From Marinomonas shanghaiensis (GTDB taxonomy: Bacteria; Pseudomonadota; Gammaproteobacteria; Pseudomonadales; Marinomonadaceae): 64,000 nt of DNA. The stretch is taken from assembly GCF_003259175.1 (NCBI RefSeq), contig NZ_QGOK01000017.1:1-64000 (forward strand). The letters are read 5' to 3'. The position numbers and the translations under genes were made by a program. Below the pieces are notes generated by a model. That model had not been told where the DNA came from. It did no database searches and saw nothing but the letters and a program-made list of their open reading frames with translations. Below, piece after piece: positions 26,976 through 35,450 of this stretch (within the stretch, counting starts at the first letter, position 1; each line of letters starts with the position of its first letter).

Positions 26976-27701
26976 TTAAAACGATACACTCACACCGGCC
27001 AACAAAGAGGTAATGCTGTTGTCTTCGATAATAGGGCTTTTTAAGATTTTGTCATCAAATTGTGTATGGCTGATACCAAGCAACAGATTGACATTGTCGG
27101 ACAGTGAATAGACGCCTCTGACGCCATATCGAATGGAAGAAACGGCCTCTGTATCATAGGCATTTATTGCACCACCAGTTCTATTAGACTCTGCCTGAGA
27201 TACGCCAAATAAATGATTGCTCATTTTGCTGTCCATATAGCGATAAGCAATGGAGGGTATTACTCTCCAGGAACCAAGAGGAATAGGGTAACCAGCGGAT
27301 ATTTGAGCATAGTATCCGTCGTGCTCACCACTCACGTCCTGTGCCACCTTTGTGGTAACTGGTCCTAGCTGATAGGACGCAAATGCCATGATGCTGGCGT
27401 CGCGATCATCAAGTTGTCTAATATTGGCATTGTCTGAGTCATCGGGATCGAATCCTGTGCTTTCGTAAGAAAGACCAATCGCTATATTTTGAGGGGATTG
27501 CTTAGGAAAAAAACGATAACCTACTTCTGGTAAACGCAAAAAAAAGTGATCTGACTCATAGCTTAGGTTTGGCAAAAAAGTAGACTCGGAGTCCGTGTCT
27601 TTATAGAGAGACTCTGACTTGACCACAATGATGCCCAAATTGGTTTCGGCTTGGGCAATGGCTGAGGTTGTCAATAGTAGAGCTAAATAGGCTTTCTTCA
27701 T
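26976..27701 (-). CDS. MipA/OmpV family outer-membrane protein
   Basis: Predicted outer-membrane beta-barrel of about 241 residues. The N-terminal signal peptide MKKAYLALLLTTSAIAQA is followed by ETNLGIIVV. Alternating hydrophobic strands continue to a C-terminal phenylalanine (AGVSVSF), the BAM-type ending. MipA/OmpV proteins act as small barrels or as scaffolds for murein enzymes; which applies is not known. I prefer the ATG at 27701 because the signal peptide is then standard, but ATG 27710 or the in-frame start at 27719 are possible. It probably has its own promoter in the 318-bp gap before rpsF. Confidence 0.82.
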   Translation of the reverse strand: MKKAYLALLLTTSAIAQAETNLGIIVVKSESLYKDTDSESTFLPNLSYESDHFFLRLPEVGYRFFPKQSPQNIAIGLSYESTGFDPDDSDNANIRQLDDRDASIMAFASYQLGPVTTKVAQDVSGEHDGYYAQISAGYPIPLGSWRVIPSIAYRYMDSKMSNHLFGVSQAESNRTGGAINAYDTEAVSSIRYGVRGVYSLSDNVNLLLGISHTQFDDKILKSPIIEDNSITSLLAGVSVSF

Positions 27702-28019
27702 GATATCCATGTCCGTCAACAGAGGTAAGTCGAGAAATTAAGTACAAACAAAAATCAAATTGATTCTAGGGTCTTTGATTAGGGCTGTAAAACCTTTTCT
27801 TGGTGTGCATTTTTTTTGCTTTTTTTGCCTGAGTGAGGCCTGAGTGAGGAGAGTAACGCTGCCTTTTATTATGGGTTTTATGGGTTGGGGTGTTGATTTC
27901 GTTTACTTATCGTCCATTCGTGCTATATAATGCGCGTCCCTGTAAATCAATACTCCTTGTCTCACAGCTTTATCACAGGGGAAGCAAGCGTGGAGACTAA
28001 GAACCCATAAGGAGCTTAA
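27702..28019. other. Divergent control region between mipA-like gene and rpsF
   Basis: About 318 bp without a gene. It contains an 11-bp perfect tandem repeat of GCCTGAGTGAG (27827-27837, 27838-27848) after two T runs, the rpsF promoter (27902-27931) and the rpsF leader. The leader has CCCTGT/ACAGGG pairing (about 27937-27980), which might be part of an S6:S18 autoregulatory structure, but I could not identify the known motif with certainty. Confidence 0.55.
27902..27931 (+). promoter_or_regulatory. Sigma-70 promoter of the rpsF operon
   Basis: The -10 TATAAT (27926-27931), preceded by TGCTA, has a -35-like TTTACT (27902-27907) at 18-bp spacing. Transcription would start near 27938, giving a leader of about 82 nt before rpsF. 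The perfect -10 suits a highly expressed ribosomal-protein operon. Confidence 0.75.
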
Positions 28020-28424
28020 ATGCGTCATTATGAAATCGTCTTTCTGGTTCACCCAGATCAAAGCGAGCAAGTACCAGCAATGGTAGAGCGTTACACTAAC
28101 CTAATCAAAGAAGATGGTGGCCAAGTTCACCGTTTTGAAGATTGGGGTCGTCGTCAACTTGCTTACCCAATTAACAAAATTCACAAAGCACACTATGTTC
28201 TTATGAACATTGAGTGTTCTGACAGTGTTTTGTCTGAATTAAACGACACGTTCCGTTACAACGATGCCATCATCCGTAATTTGGTGATTCGTCGTAAAGA
28301 TGCGGTAACTGACGTATCTCCTATTAAAGCTTCTGAAGGTCGTGAAGATCGTCGTTCTGCTCCTCAACGTGAAGAGCGTCACCACGACAATTCTGACGAA
28401 GTATCTGAAGAATCTGAAGATTAA
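28020..28424 (+). CDS. rpsF: 30S ribosomal protein S6
   Basis: Small-subunit protein that pairs with S18 on the platform of the 30S. The 134-residue product begins [19 protein letters not shown] and contains [14 protein letters not shown], both S6 hallmarks. An acidic and charged tail of about 30 residues follows, as in other gammaproteobacteria, where RimK can add glutamates. ATAAGGAG lies just before the ATG. It is first of rpsF-rpsR-DUF2232-rplI. Confidence 0.98.
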   Translation: MRHYEIVFLVHPDQSEQVPAMVERYTNLIKEDGGQVHRFEDWGRRQLAYPINKIHKAHYVLMNIECSDSVLSELNDTFRYNDAIIRNLVIRRKDAVTDVSPIKASEGREDRRSAPQREERHHDNSDEVSEESED

Positions 28425-28447
28425 TCTATTTTTATTAGGAGACACTC

Positions 28448-28678
28448 ATGGCTCGTTTTTTCCGTCGTCGTAAGTTCTGCCGTTTTACAGCAGAAGGCGT
28501 TAAAGAGATCGATTACAAAGATCTAGACACACTGAAAGGTTACATCACTGAAACTGGTAAAATCGTTCCTAGCCGTATTACTGGCACTAAGGCTCGTTAC
28601 CAGCGTCAGCTAGCGACTGCCATCAAACGCGCTCGCTACATTGCTTTGCTTCCTTACACTGACAGCCATTTCAATTAA
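28448..28678 (+). CDS. rpsR: 30S ribosomal protein S18
   Basis: Full-length 76-residue S18, partner of S6. It begins [20 protein letters not shown], includes [20 protein letters not shown] and ends LPYTDSHFN, nearly identical to the gammaproteobacterial consensus. TTAGGAGA precedes the ATG and rpsF ends 23 bp upstream. Confidence 0.99.
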   Translation: MARFFRRRKFCRFTAEGVKEIDYKDLDTLKGYITETGKIVPSRITGTKARYQRQLATAIKRARYIALLPYTDSHFN

Positions 28679-28699
28679 TAGGCTGAAAGAAGTGCTTTT

Positions 28700-29560
28700 A
28701 TGAGTGGTTTAGCGAAATGGGTAATGAAAAAACGTCTTAATGCCATTATTGGTGTGATGGCGTTTGGTCTGATCCCTATGATGTTTTGGCTGGCCGCTGC
28801 AATCTTAGGATTGGTGGTGCTTCGTAAAGGTGTAAAAGAAGGAATACCTGTATTAGCTTGGGGATGTTTGCCAGCCTTTGTGCTGTGGATATACCAAGGT
28901 GATGCAACGGCACTTCTGGTGTTGGTTGATGTGATGTTGTTGAGCTATTTGCTTAGGTCAACAATGTCATGGAGTTGGGTGTTATTAGCTGGCAGCTTTT
29001 TGGCGGTCGTTAGCACTTTACTGCAACCTCTTTTGATGGCTGATGTTTTGAACTTAGCGGTAGCGTTGGTTCAAAAAGTATTGGTATCAGAAGGTGTTGA
29101 AGTTCCTGATAAAGACTTGATCTTTCACCAAGCGGTGATGGCTGTGTCCATTTTTCAAGTGGTGATTGCTGTTATTGCGCTGTTTTTGGCAAGAAAGTGG
29201 CAAGCAGGGCTCTATAATCCGGGCGGTTTACGCACGGAGTTTCATCAATTAAGGTTGCCGGTTGCGTTTAGTTTGGTGTTAGGTGGAATGATTCTTGTGG
29301 GGGAATCCTTAGGTGGATCCTTTACTATTCTATCTCAAGCCGCTATTCCTGCCTTAGTTTTGCCGGGGCTTGCTCTAGTGCATGGTATTTTAGCAAAAAA
29401 AGAAATTGGGGTTGTTGGACTGATCGCATTTTATCTTGTGGGATTTTTCGTTTTGAATGTGTATTTCGCTAATGTGTTAGTGGCACTTTGTGTGATTGAC
29501 AGTTTTGTGAAGATACGTTCTCGAATCCAGGGTAAGGCGTCCAACTCAAGTGATAGCTAA
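28700..29560 (+). CDS. DUF2232-like integral membrane protein
   Basis: A 286-residue inner-membrane protein with about eight hydrophobic helices. Membrane proteins of the DUF2232 type are often found between rpsR and rplI in Pseudomonas-like gammaproteobacteria, and this assignment rests on position and topology. No catalytic motif is visible and function is unknown. It lies 21 bp after rpsR and 22 bp before rplI, so it is probably expressed with the ribosomal genes. The C-terminus is short, basic and then serine-rich (KASNSSDS). Confidence 0.72.
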   Translation: MSGLAKWVMKKRLNAIIGVMAFGLIPMMFWLAAAILGLVVLRKGVKEGIPVLAWGCLPAFVLWIYQGDATALLVLVDVMLLSYLLRSTMSWSWVLLAGSFLAVVSTLLQPLLMADVLNLAVALVQKVLVSEGVEVPDKDLIFHQAVMAVSIFQVVIAVIALFLARKWQAGLYNPGGLRTEFHQLRLPVAFSLVLGGMILVGESLGGSFTILSQAAIPALVLPGLALVHGILAKKEIGVVGLIAFYLVGFFVLNVYFANVLVALCVIDSFVKIRSRIQGKASNSSDS

Positions 29561-29582
29561 TGATTAATTAGAGGTGATCGAG

Positions 29583-30026
29583 ATGGAAGTTATTCTACTC
29601 GACAAAGTAAACAAGCTAGGCGGTATTGGTGACGTTGCAGTTGTTAAACCAGGCTATGCTCGTAACTTTTTGATTCCGAACAAAAAAGCTGTAATGGCGA
29701 CTAAAGCTAACTTGGCTAGCTTTGAAGAGCGTCGTGTTGAACTTGAAGCACAAGCTGCAGAGCGTAAAGCGGCTGCTGAAGCGCGTGCTCAATTGCTAGA
29801 AGGTAAAACTTTCACTATCGCTGCAAATGCTGGTGATGAAGGCAAGCTTTTTGGTTCAATCGGTACTCGTGACATCGCTGATGCTATTTCTACGCAAGTA
29901 GCGGTAGAGAAAGCTGAAATCCGTCTTCCAGAAGGCGCGATTCGTCACACAGGTTCTTTCGAAGTAGACGTTCAACTTCACGCTGAAGTGATTGTAACGG
30001 TTACTTTGTCTGTAATCGCTGAGTAA
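29583..30026 (+). CDS. rplI: 50S ribosomal protein L9
   Basis: Large-subunit protein of 147 residues with two globular domains joined by a long helix. The N-domain reads [20 protein letters not shown] with the L9 signature GYARNFLIP. The connecting helix is rich in Ala, Glu and Arg, and the C-domain ends [18 protein letters not shown] 29583 matches the family; an in-frame start nine bases upstream is unlikely. GAGGTGATCGAG supplies the ribosome-binding site. Confidence 0.98.
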   Translation: MEVILLDKVNKLGGIGDVAVVKPGYARNFLIPNKKAVMATKANLASFEERRVELEAQAAERKAAAEARAQLLEGKTFTIAANAGDEGKLFGSIGTRDIADAISTQVAVEKAEIRLPEGAIRHTGSFEVDVQLHAEVIVTVTLSVIAE

Positions 30027-30078
30027 TTTGTTTCGACAAATTGCTTAAGAGAGATGCGAATCTTTCTTAAATAAGAGA

Positions 30079-30112
30079 AGGGTGTCTTGCTATTGCAAGA
30101 TGCCCTTTTTTT
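30079..30112 (+). terminator. Rho-independent terminator after rplI
   Basis: GGGTGTCTTGC pairs with GCAAGATGCCC (two G-U pairs) around TATT, followed by seven T. It ends the rpsF operon before dnaB. Confidence 0.92.
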
Positions 30113-30157
30113 ATTAGCGTGATAAGCTAATCTTTCTGTTTTTTTGTCTCTGTATGG

Positions 30158-31543
30158 GTGTTTTGCGTGCAACTAAATGATTCTGAAGTCGCTTCTATTA
30201 AATTACCGCCATATTCTATTGAAGCTGAGCGTTCAGTTGTCGGTGGTCTGATGCTCGATCCTCAGGCTTGGGAAAGAGTGTCTGAGCTGGTAATTGCGGA
30301 TGATTTTTATCGTCCAGAGCACAAATTGATTTTTACGGTGATTGCACGTTTGGCCGATGAGTCTGAGCCAATTGACGTGGTGACTATTGGTGAGCGGCTG
30401 GATAAGCGCGGGGATCTCGAGTCGATCGGTGGGATGGCTTATCTTATCGAGGTCGCGGAAGCGACACCCAGCGCATCAAATATTGCCGCTTATGCGGATA
30501 TCGTGCGAGAGCGCTCTATTTTACGTCGCCTTATTTCCACGACGAATGAAATTTCTGCGCGAGCTTTTCATCCAGAAGGTATGACAGCAGCAGAAGTGCT
30601 GGACGAAGCTGAGCGAAAAATATTTCAAATCGCAGAGGGCGGTGAGAAAAAAGGTGGGCCACGAATTGCCGCGGACATTCTGAGCGCCACCGTCGATAAA
30701 ATTGATGAGTTGTATCATCAGGAAGGTGCGATTACGGGGTTGAGTACTGGGTTTACGGACCTAGATGCCATGACTGCGGGTATGCAGCCATCAGACTTGA
30801 TTATCGTGGCCGGTCGTCCGTCTATGGGTAAGACAACCTTTGCGATGAACTTGGTGGAAAATGCCACCATGATCAGTGAAAAACCCGTTATCGTATTCAG
30901 TCTGGAGATGCCTGCAGAAGCATTGATGATGCGTATGTTGTCTTCTCTTGGTCGAATTGATCAAACACGCATGCGTTCTGGGCAACTGGTTCAAGAAGAT
31001 TGGGATAAATTAATGTCTGCGGTGAAAATGCTCAAAGACCGTAAGCTATTTATTGATGACACGGGTGGTATCAGTCCTACCGAGATGCGCTCTCGTGTGC
31101 GTCGTATTGCTCGTGAGCACGGTGGTGTTGCTATGATCATGGTCGATTACCTTCAATTAATGCAAATTCCTGGTTTTACAGAAGGTCGTACCAATGAAAT
31201 ATCGGAAATTTCTCGATCCCTCAAGGCGATTGCTAAAGAGATGGAATGCCCTATGGTGGCGCTCTCTCAGCTTAACCGTAGTTTGGAGAATAGGCCAAAC
31301 AAGCGTCCAGTGAACTCAGATCTACGTGAATCGGGTGCGATTGAGCAGGATGCGGACGTTATTTCTTTTGTTTATCGTGATGAGGTTTATCATGAAGACA
31401 CGCCCCACAAAGGTATTGCTGAGATTATCATTGGTAAGCAGCGTAATGGTCCGATTGGTACTTGTCGTCTAGCGTTTGTCGGTAAATATACTCGCTTTGA
31501 GGATTTGGCGCCGGATGCTTATCGAGATTTTGATGACGAGTAA
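30158..31543 (+). CDS. dnaB: Replicative DNA helicase DnaB
   Basis: Hexameric 5'-3' helicase at the replication fork. The N-terminal domain starts LPPYSIEAERSVVGGLMLD. The RecA-like motor has Walker A GRPSMGKTT, the H1a region VFSLEMPAEALMMRM, Walker B MIMVDYLQLM and ALSQLNRSLE. The 461-residue length is usual. The start is GTG 30158 or GTG 30167; no strong ribosome-binding site decides. It follows the rpsF operon terminator, so it needs its own promoter. No intein is present. Confidence 0.97.
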   Translation: MFCVQLNDSEVASIKLPPYSIEAERSVVGGLMLDPQAWERVSELVIADDFYRPEHKLIFTVIARLADESEPIDVVTIGERLDKRGDLESIGGMAYLIEVAEATPSASNIAAYADIVRERSILRRLISTTNEISARAFHPEGMTAAEVLDEAERKIFQIAEGGEKKGGPRIAADILSATVDKIDELYHQEGAITGLSTGFTDLDAMTAGMQPSDLIIVAGRPSMGKTTFAMNLVENATMISEKPVIVFSLEMPAEALMMRMLSSLGRIDQTRMRSGQLVQEDWDKLMSAVKMLKDRKLFIDDTGGISPTEMRSRVRRIAREHGGVAMIMVDYLQLMQIPGFTEGRTNEISEISRSLKAIAKEMECPMVALSQLNRSLENRPNKRPVNSDLRESGAIEQDADVISFVYRDEVYHEDTPHKGIAEIIIGKQRNGPIGTCRLAFVGKYTRFEDLAPDAYRDFDDE

Positions 31544-31583
31544 GCCTTTATTAGTGTATTTTTACATCATGCTTTAAAACAAA

Positions 31584-31598
31584 CCACCATACGGGTGG
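31584..31598. other. Short hairpin upstream of the chemoreceptor gene
   Basis: CCACC/GGTGG with a five-base loop lies 40 bp after dnaB. It has no T tract, so it is not a good terminator. No sigma-28-type promoter was recognised beside it. Confidence 0.3.
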
Positions 31599-31631
31599 CA
31601 AAAATAATTACTATAAGATCGAGATGTGTTT

Positions 31632-33194
31632 ATGCGAAAAATGCCAGTAACAAATAAAGAAAATGATTTTCCTGAAAGCTATGTCTTAGTTTCTAGTACC
31701 GATGTGAAAGGACGCATTACGTTTGTTAATGATGTTTTCTGTGAAATTGCAGGTTATGAGCGTGACGCTCTGATTGGTAAGGCTCATAACATCATTCGTC
31801 ATCCTGATGTCCCGGCGGCGGTTTTTGCTGATATGTGGGCCAATCTTAAGCAAGGCAAAAGCTGGATGGGGTTGGTGAAAAACCGTTGTGAAAATGGTGA
31901 TCATTATTGGGTGAGTGCTCACGTAAGTCCGTTGCTGGATGGTAGTAAAGTGGTGGGGTATGAGTCTGTGCGTCGCAAAGCAACGCGTGATGAAATTCAG
32001 CACGCACAGTCCGTGTATGATCGTATTAATGCTGGAAAGGGGTTGGTTCCAGTTGGAGTTAAAGTTGCCTCATACTTGAGTAATGTGTCCTGGCCGGTGA
32101 TGCTTTGCTTTCTTTTGTTGGCGTTGGTTGGGTTGTTGTCAAACCACTTAGCTTTACAAGTGTCAGCGCCGGTTCTTGCTTTGTTAGGGCTCATTTTAAC
32201 GTATTATCAAAGTCAGTCACTAAACGCAGTGGTGTCTGGTTTGTCGGCTGAAGCTCGGAATCCCATTGGTCAATATTTATACTGCAAGACGGTGGGTGCT
32301 AAAGCAGCGGTTAAGTTTGCAAAAATTCATCAAGAAGCCGCTGGCAATACTTTCAGATACCGTTTAAAAGAAGGTGCTCAGCAGCTTCGCTTGAGAGCGT
32401 CTGAAGCCAAGAGTAGTGTGACCGCTAACCTGAGTAATTTTAATAAGCAGCGCGATACTTTTCAGGGGGTCGTGGCGGCCAGTTCGCAGCTTCTATCGAG
32501 CGTGACGCACGTAGCGGAACATGTGCATGTTGCTGTTGAGGCGACAGAGTCTGTGGGTGAGTTGTCCCGTCAGAGTCGTTTGCTTGCTCAGCAAACAGGT
32601 GAAACCATGCGACAGGTGTATCAAGATATTTCTGAAGCAAAAAAAGTTGTCGCTATTTTGGCAGAGCGCAGTGACAGCATCAATGAGGTGGTGAATTCCA
32701 TTAGTGGTATTGCAGAACAAACCAACTTGCTTGCTTTAAACGCCGCAATTGAGTCCGCGCGAGCGGGTGAGGCAGGGCGTGGTTTTGCTGTGGTGGCTGA
32801 CGAAGTTCGTGCATTGGCTATTCGTACTCAGAATGCCACGCAGAGCATTAATAGTATGACAGAAGAATTAAAGAAGAATACCTTAGATGTTACCAATACG
32901 ATAGACAAAGGCACTGCGGTTGCTCAGCAAGGGGTTGATAGTGTCAACGACGTGGCTCAAAAAATGAACGACATAGAAGCGGCTATTCGACGTGTCGTAG
33001 AAATGACTGCTCAGATTAATGTTTCTTCTGAAGAGCAAGCCAGTGTTGCACGTGATCTAAATGATAAAATGCAAGAAGTGGACGCGTTGAGTATCAATAG
33101 TATTGAACGTGCTGGAAATATTGTGACAAACATCAGCCACATTGAAGAAGAGGCTTATGAGCAAGGCAATCTTGCAGAGCGTATGAAGCAGTAA
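31632..33194 (+). CDS. PAS-containing methyl-accepting chemotaxis protein, Aer-like
   Basis: Aer-type receptor of 520 residues. An N-terminal PAS domain (about 15-125, including [19 protein letters not shown] and the Aer-like [14 protein letters not shown]) probably binds FAD and senses redox state or oxygen. Two close hydrophobic segments (about 150-195) anchor it with almost no periplasmic part. The cytoplasmic signalling domain has the full hairpin [19 protein letters not shown] followed by [15 protein letters not shown], which binds CheW and CheA. No pentapeptide CheR-binding tail is present. It is a stand-alone gene. ATG 31632 is chosen; GTG 31626 is also in frame. Confidence 0.93.
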   Translation: MRKMPVTNKENDFPESYVLVSSTDVKGRITFVNDVFCEIAGYERDALIGKAHNIIRHPDVPAAVFADMWANLKQGKSWMGLVKNRCENGDHYWVSAHVSPLLDGSKVVGYESVRRKATRDEIQHAQSVYDRINAGKGLVPVGVKVASYLSNVSWPVMLCFLLLALVGLLSNHLALQVSAPVLALLGLILTYYQSQSLNAVVSGLSAEARNPIGQYLYCKTVGAKAAVKFAKIHQEAAGNTFRYRLKEGAQQLRLRASEAKSSVTANLSNFNKQRDTFQGVVAASSQLLSSVTHVAEHVHVAVEATESVGELSRQSRLLAQQTGETMRQVYQDISEAKKVVAILAERSDSINEVVNSISGIAEQTNLLALNAAIESARAGEAGRGFAVVADEVRALAIRTQNATQSINSMTEELKKNTLDVTNTIDKGTAVAQQGVDSVNDVAQKMNDIEAAIRRVVEMTAQINVSSEEQASVARDLNDKMQEVDALSINSIERAGNIVTNISHIEEEAYEQGNLAERMKQ

Positions 33195-33209
33195 TATGTC
33201 AGGTTTGTC

Positions 33210-33268
33210 GTAGGTCGTGCTTTAGCGCGTCAAGGGTTAGGCTTTTGACCGTCTAAAGACCGACCTAC
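33210..33268. repeat. REP-like doublet (two inverted palindromic units)
   Basis: Two related 24-nt units face each other: GTAGGTCGTGCTTTAGCGCG plus TCAA (33210-33233), and on the minus strand GTAGGTCGGTCTTTAGACGG plus TCAA (33268-33245). Each can fold alone around CTTTAG, and together they make an imperfect palindrome with outer GTAGGTCG/CGACCTAC. It lies between convergent genes and may act as terminator or mRNA stabiliser. This is the pattern of REP/BIME elements. Confidence 0.75.
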
Positions 33269-33299
33269 AATTCATTATTCAACCTTCTGATCTGGTGGG

Positions 33300-34586
33300 T
33301 TAACAAGGCTCTTCACTTACTACTTGGTAGATGGCCTTAGCCAATGCTTGCACCTGTTGTTGGCTAATAACATAAGGCGGCATTAGGTAAATTAGCTTAC
33401 CAAAAGGACGTATCCATACGCCTAATTCGACGAATTTAGGCTGAATTTCATGTAAATTAACCGCTTTTTTTAATTCAACAACCCCAATGCCACCAAGGCA
33501 GCGGACTTCTTTTACCTGCTGAAGTTTTTCGCAGGGTGAGAGCGCGTCCTTCATCCAAGCTTCTAGTTGGGTGATTTTTTCTGGAATATTATATTCGCTC
33601 AGAAGTGAGAGGCTTGCGTTGGCGGCGGAGCAAGCAAGTGGGTTGCCCATAAACGTTGGTCCATGCATGAAAACGCCACCTTTATCGCTGATGCCAAGCG
33701 CGACTCTGTCGTTTGTTAAAGTTGCCGCCAGTGTCATATAACCACCTGTCAAGGCTTTGCCAACACACATAATATCGGGACAAATATTACTGTGATCGGT
33801 GGCGAAAAGTTTACCGGTACGGCCAAATCCAGTAGCAATTTCGTCGAAAATGAGCAATATGTCGAACTCATCGCACAGCGTTCTGATGTGATTTAAATAC
33901 TCAGGATTGTAGAAACGCATGCCTCCCGCATTTTGTACAACAGGCTCGATGATAAAGCCTGCAATGCGCGTATGGTTCTTCTTAAATGTGCTGCGAATCT
34001 CATCTAGATATCCGGCTTTTATGGGTTCGTTAATGCCGGTTGGTGGTGGTGAAACAAAAAATTGTTGTGTTAGTGTGCCAGTGAATAAATTATGCATGCC
34101 GTTCTCTGGGTCACACACTGACATGGCCGCGAAAGTGTCACCGTGATAGCCGCTTTTGGGGGTGACAAAAAACTGCTTGTCAGGTTTGCCTTGGGTGTTC
34201 CAATATTGAATGGCCATTTTTAAGGCCACTTCCACGGACACTGAGCCTGAGTCAGAGAAAAATACACGTTGTAGTTCATCTGGTGTGATGGCGACCAGCT
34301 TTTCGGCCAGCTCGATCGCAGGTTTATGAGTTAATCCGCCAAACATGACATGAGAAAATTGTGCTAATTGTGCTTCGATGGCCGCATTTATGGCAGGATG
34401 ATTGTAGCCATGAATGACGCTCCACCAGGAAGACATGCCATCGATTAAGGTGCGTTCATTATTAAGCGTGATTTCACAGCCAGACGCTTTTTCGACAAGG
34501 AAGTGGGGGCTTGGATGACTCATCGATGTGTAGGGATGCCATAGCCGTTGCTTGTCTAATTCTAGGTATTCTTGATCTGTTTTCAT
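33300..34586 (-). CDS. bioA: Adenosylmethionine-8-amino-7-oxononanoate aminotransferase
   Basis: PLP enzyme that makes 7,8-diaminopelargonate from KAPA, using SAM as amino donor. The 428 residues fit the family (E. coli 429). Motifs are RLWHPYTSM at the N-terminus, DGMSSWWSVIHGYNHP, FDEIATGFGRTGKLFA and the PLP-lysine region GKALTGGYMTLAATLT. ATG 34586 is preferred over an in-frame GTG at 34601. Unlike bioBFHCD it is on the minus strand, downstream of comF. I saw no BirA-type site directly in front of it. Confidence 0.96.
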   Translation of the reverse strand: MKTDQEYLELDKQRLWHPYTSMSHPSPHFLVEKASGCEITLNNERTLIDGMSSWWSVIHGYNHPAINAAIEAQLAQFSHVMFGGLTHKPAIELAEKLVAITPDELQRVFFSDSGSVSVEVALKMAIQYWNTQGKPDKQFFVTPKSGYHGDTFAAMSVCDPENGMHNLFTGTLTQQFFVSPPPTGINEPIKAGYLDEIRSTFKKNHTRIAGFIIEPVVQNAGGMRFYNPEYLNHIRTLCDEFDILLIFDEIATGFGRTGKLFATDHSNICPDIMCVGKALTGGYMTLAATLTNDRVALGISDKGGVFMHGPTFMGNPLACSAANASLSLLSEYNIPEKITQLEAWMKDALSPCEKLQQVKEVRCLGGIGVVELKKAVNLHEIQPKFVELGVWIRPFGKLIYLMPPYVISQQQVQALAKAIYQVVSEEPC

Positions 34587-34670
34587 TGTCTTTACTCTCA
34601 CTTTGTTGGGCGCATACTAAAGCAAAGTAAGGTGCGATGGCTAGGTGGTCATACCATCATGTTTTTTTCG

Positions 34671-35411
34671 CTATTTGTCTGGAGTTCGAGCGATGAGCCA
34701 TATATCAACCCGTTTCGCGCCGGCTTTTAGTAAGAGTTTGACGCAATGCTCTATGGTGCTTCCCGTGGTCATGATGTCATCAAACAAAGCGACATGTTCG
34801 GCTATGGCGCCATTGATCAAATAGCTGTTTTGAGGGTTTTTCAGTCGCTCCTTTCGAGCCAGTGAGTGCTGAGCGTGTGTGTTTTTAACTTTCTTAAGAG
34901 GATTGGTTTTAGGTAATGAGGGGCACTGTTCTCCTAGGTGTTGTTTGAGGGTTTTAGCCAGTTGCGTTGCGATGGCTTGGGTTTGACAGAATCCACGCTC
35001 TTTAATGCGGTTTGGATGGCTGGGGACATAAAGGATTTGCTCGGGCCAACTTTGCTTTGAGTATGAATCAATAAGGTGTGCGCTGAGCAACTCGGTGAGC
35101 GGTCTTATGTAGTGTGTCCCTTGGTTGAATTTAATACTATGGATCAATGTCTTTATGATTCCTTCGAACCGATAAGGGGCGAAGCATAGTTGATAGGTTG
35201 GAAGACTGGTTTGGCAGTGTCCGCATAAAATATTTGGCAGGTGAGTGGGGCGTTTGCAATGCAGGCAGTGGGTTAGGTTGAGAGGAAAGCCTTCATGGCA
35301 GGTTTTGCATATTGTGCTTTGGCAATGAGTTTGGCAAAGATAGCATTGGTTTAAAAATATACTCTTGTAAACCTGCGTTATTTTTGTGGTTGACAGTTTC
35401 TTCCAGTCCAT
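34671..35411 (-). CDS. comF: ComF family phosphoribosyltransferase-like protein
   Basis: ComF/GntX-type protein of 246 residues. An N-terminal zinc-ribbon-like region holds paired cysteines (CYLCQTHCQSTICKTC and CLHCKRP...CGHC), and a C-terminal type I phosphoribosyltransferase fold holds VALFDDIMTTGSTIEHC as PRPP loop. In naturally competent bacteria ComF acts in DNA uptake; elsewhere its role is unclear. ATG 35411 follows GGAG at eight bases and is preferred over ATG 35429. Its first codons contain the bio operator and promoter on the other strand, a common comF/bio neighbourhood in gammaproteobacteria. Confidence 0.9.
   Translation of the reverse strand: MDWKKLSTTKITQVYKSIFLNQCYLCQTHCQSTICKTCHEGFPLNLTHCLHCKRPTHLPNILCGHCQTSLPTYQLCFAPYRFEGIIKTLIHSIKFNQGTHYIRPLTELLSAHLIDSYSKQSWPEQILYVPSHPNRIKERGFCQTQAIATQLAKTLKQHLGEQCPSLPKTNPLKKVKNTHAQHSLARKERLKNPQNSYLINGAIAEHVALFDDIMTTGSTIEHCVKLLLKAGAKRVDIWLIARTPDK
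35365..35396. promoter_or_regulatory. BirA-type biotin operator
   Basis: TTGTAAACC (35365-35373), a 14-base spacer and GGTTGACAG (35388-35396) match the bacterial BirA consensus TTGTAAACC-N14/15-GGTTTACAA in 16 of 18 half-site positions. The right half overlaps the bioB -35 box, so bound BirA-biotinyl-AMP would block transcription. It lies inside the first 16 codons of comF. Confidence 0.82.
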
Positions 35412-35417
35412 TAGTAT
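35390..35417 (+). promoter_or_regulatory. Sigma-70 promoter of bioBFHCD
   Basis: A perfect -35 TTGACA (35390-35395) and TAGTAT (35412-35417) at 16-bp spacing. The start point would be near 35424, about 27 nt before bioB. Overlap with the BirA half-site supports its function. Confidence 0.7.
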
Positions 35418-35450
35418 TGCTCCATTCATTTTTTCTGGATCGAGGATACT

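Noticed and set aside
34587-34670. A second BirA site in front of bioA
   Set aside because: No TTGTAAACC or GGTTTACAA half-site with acceptable spacing is present on either strand.
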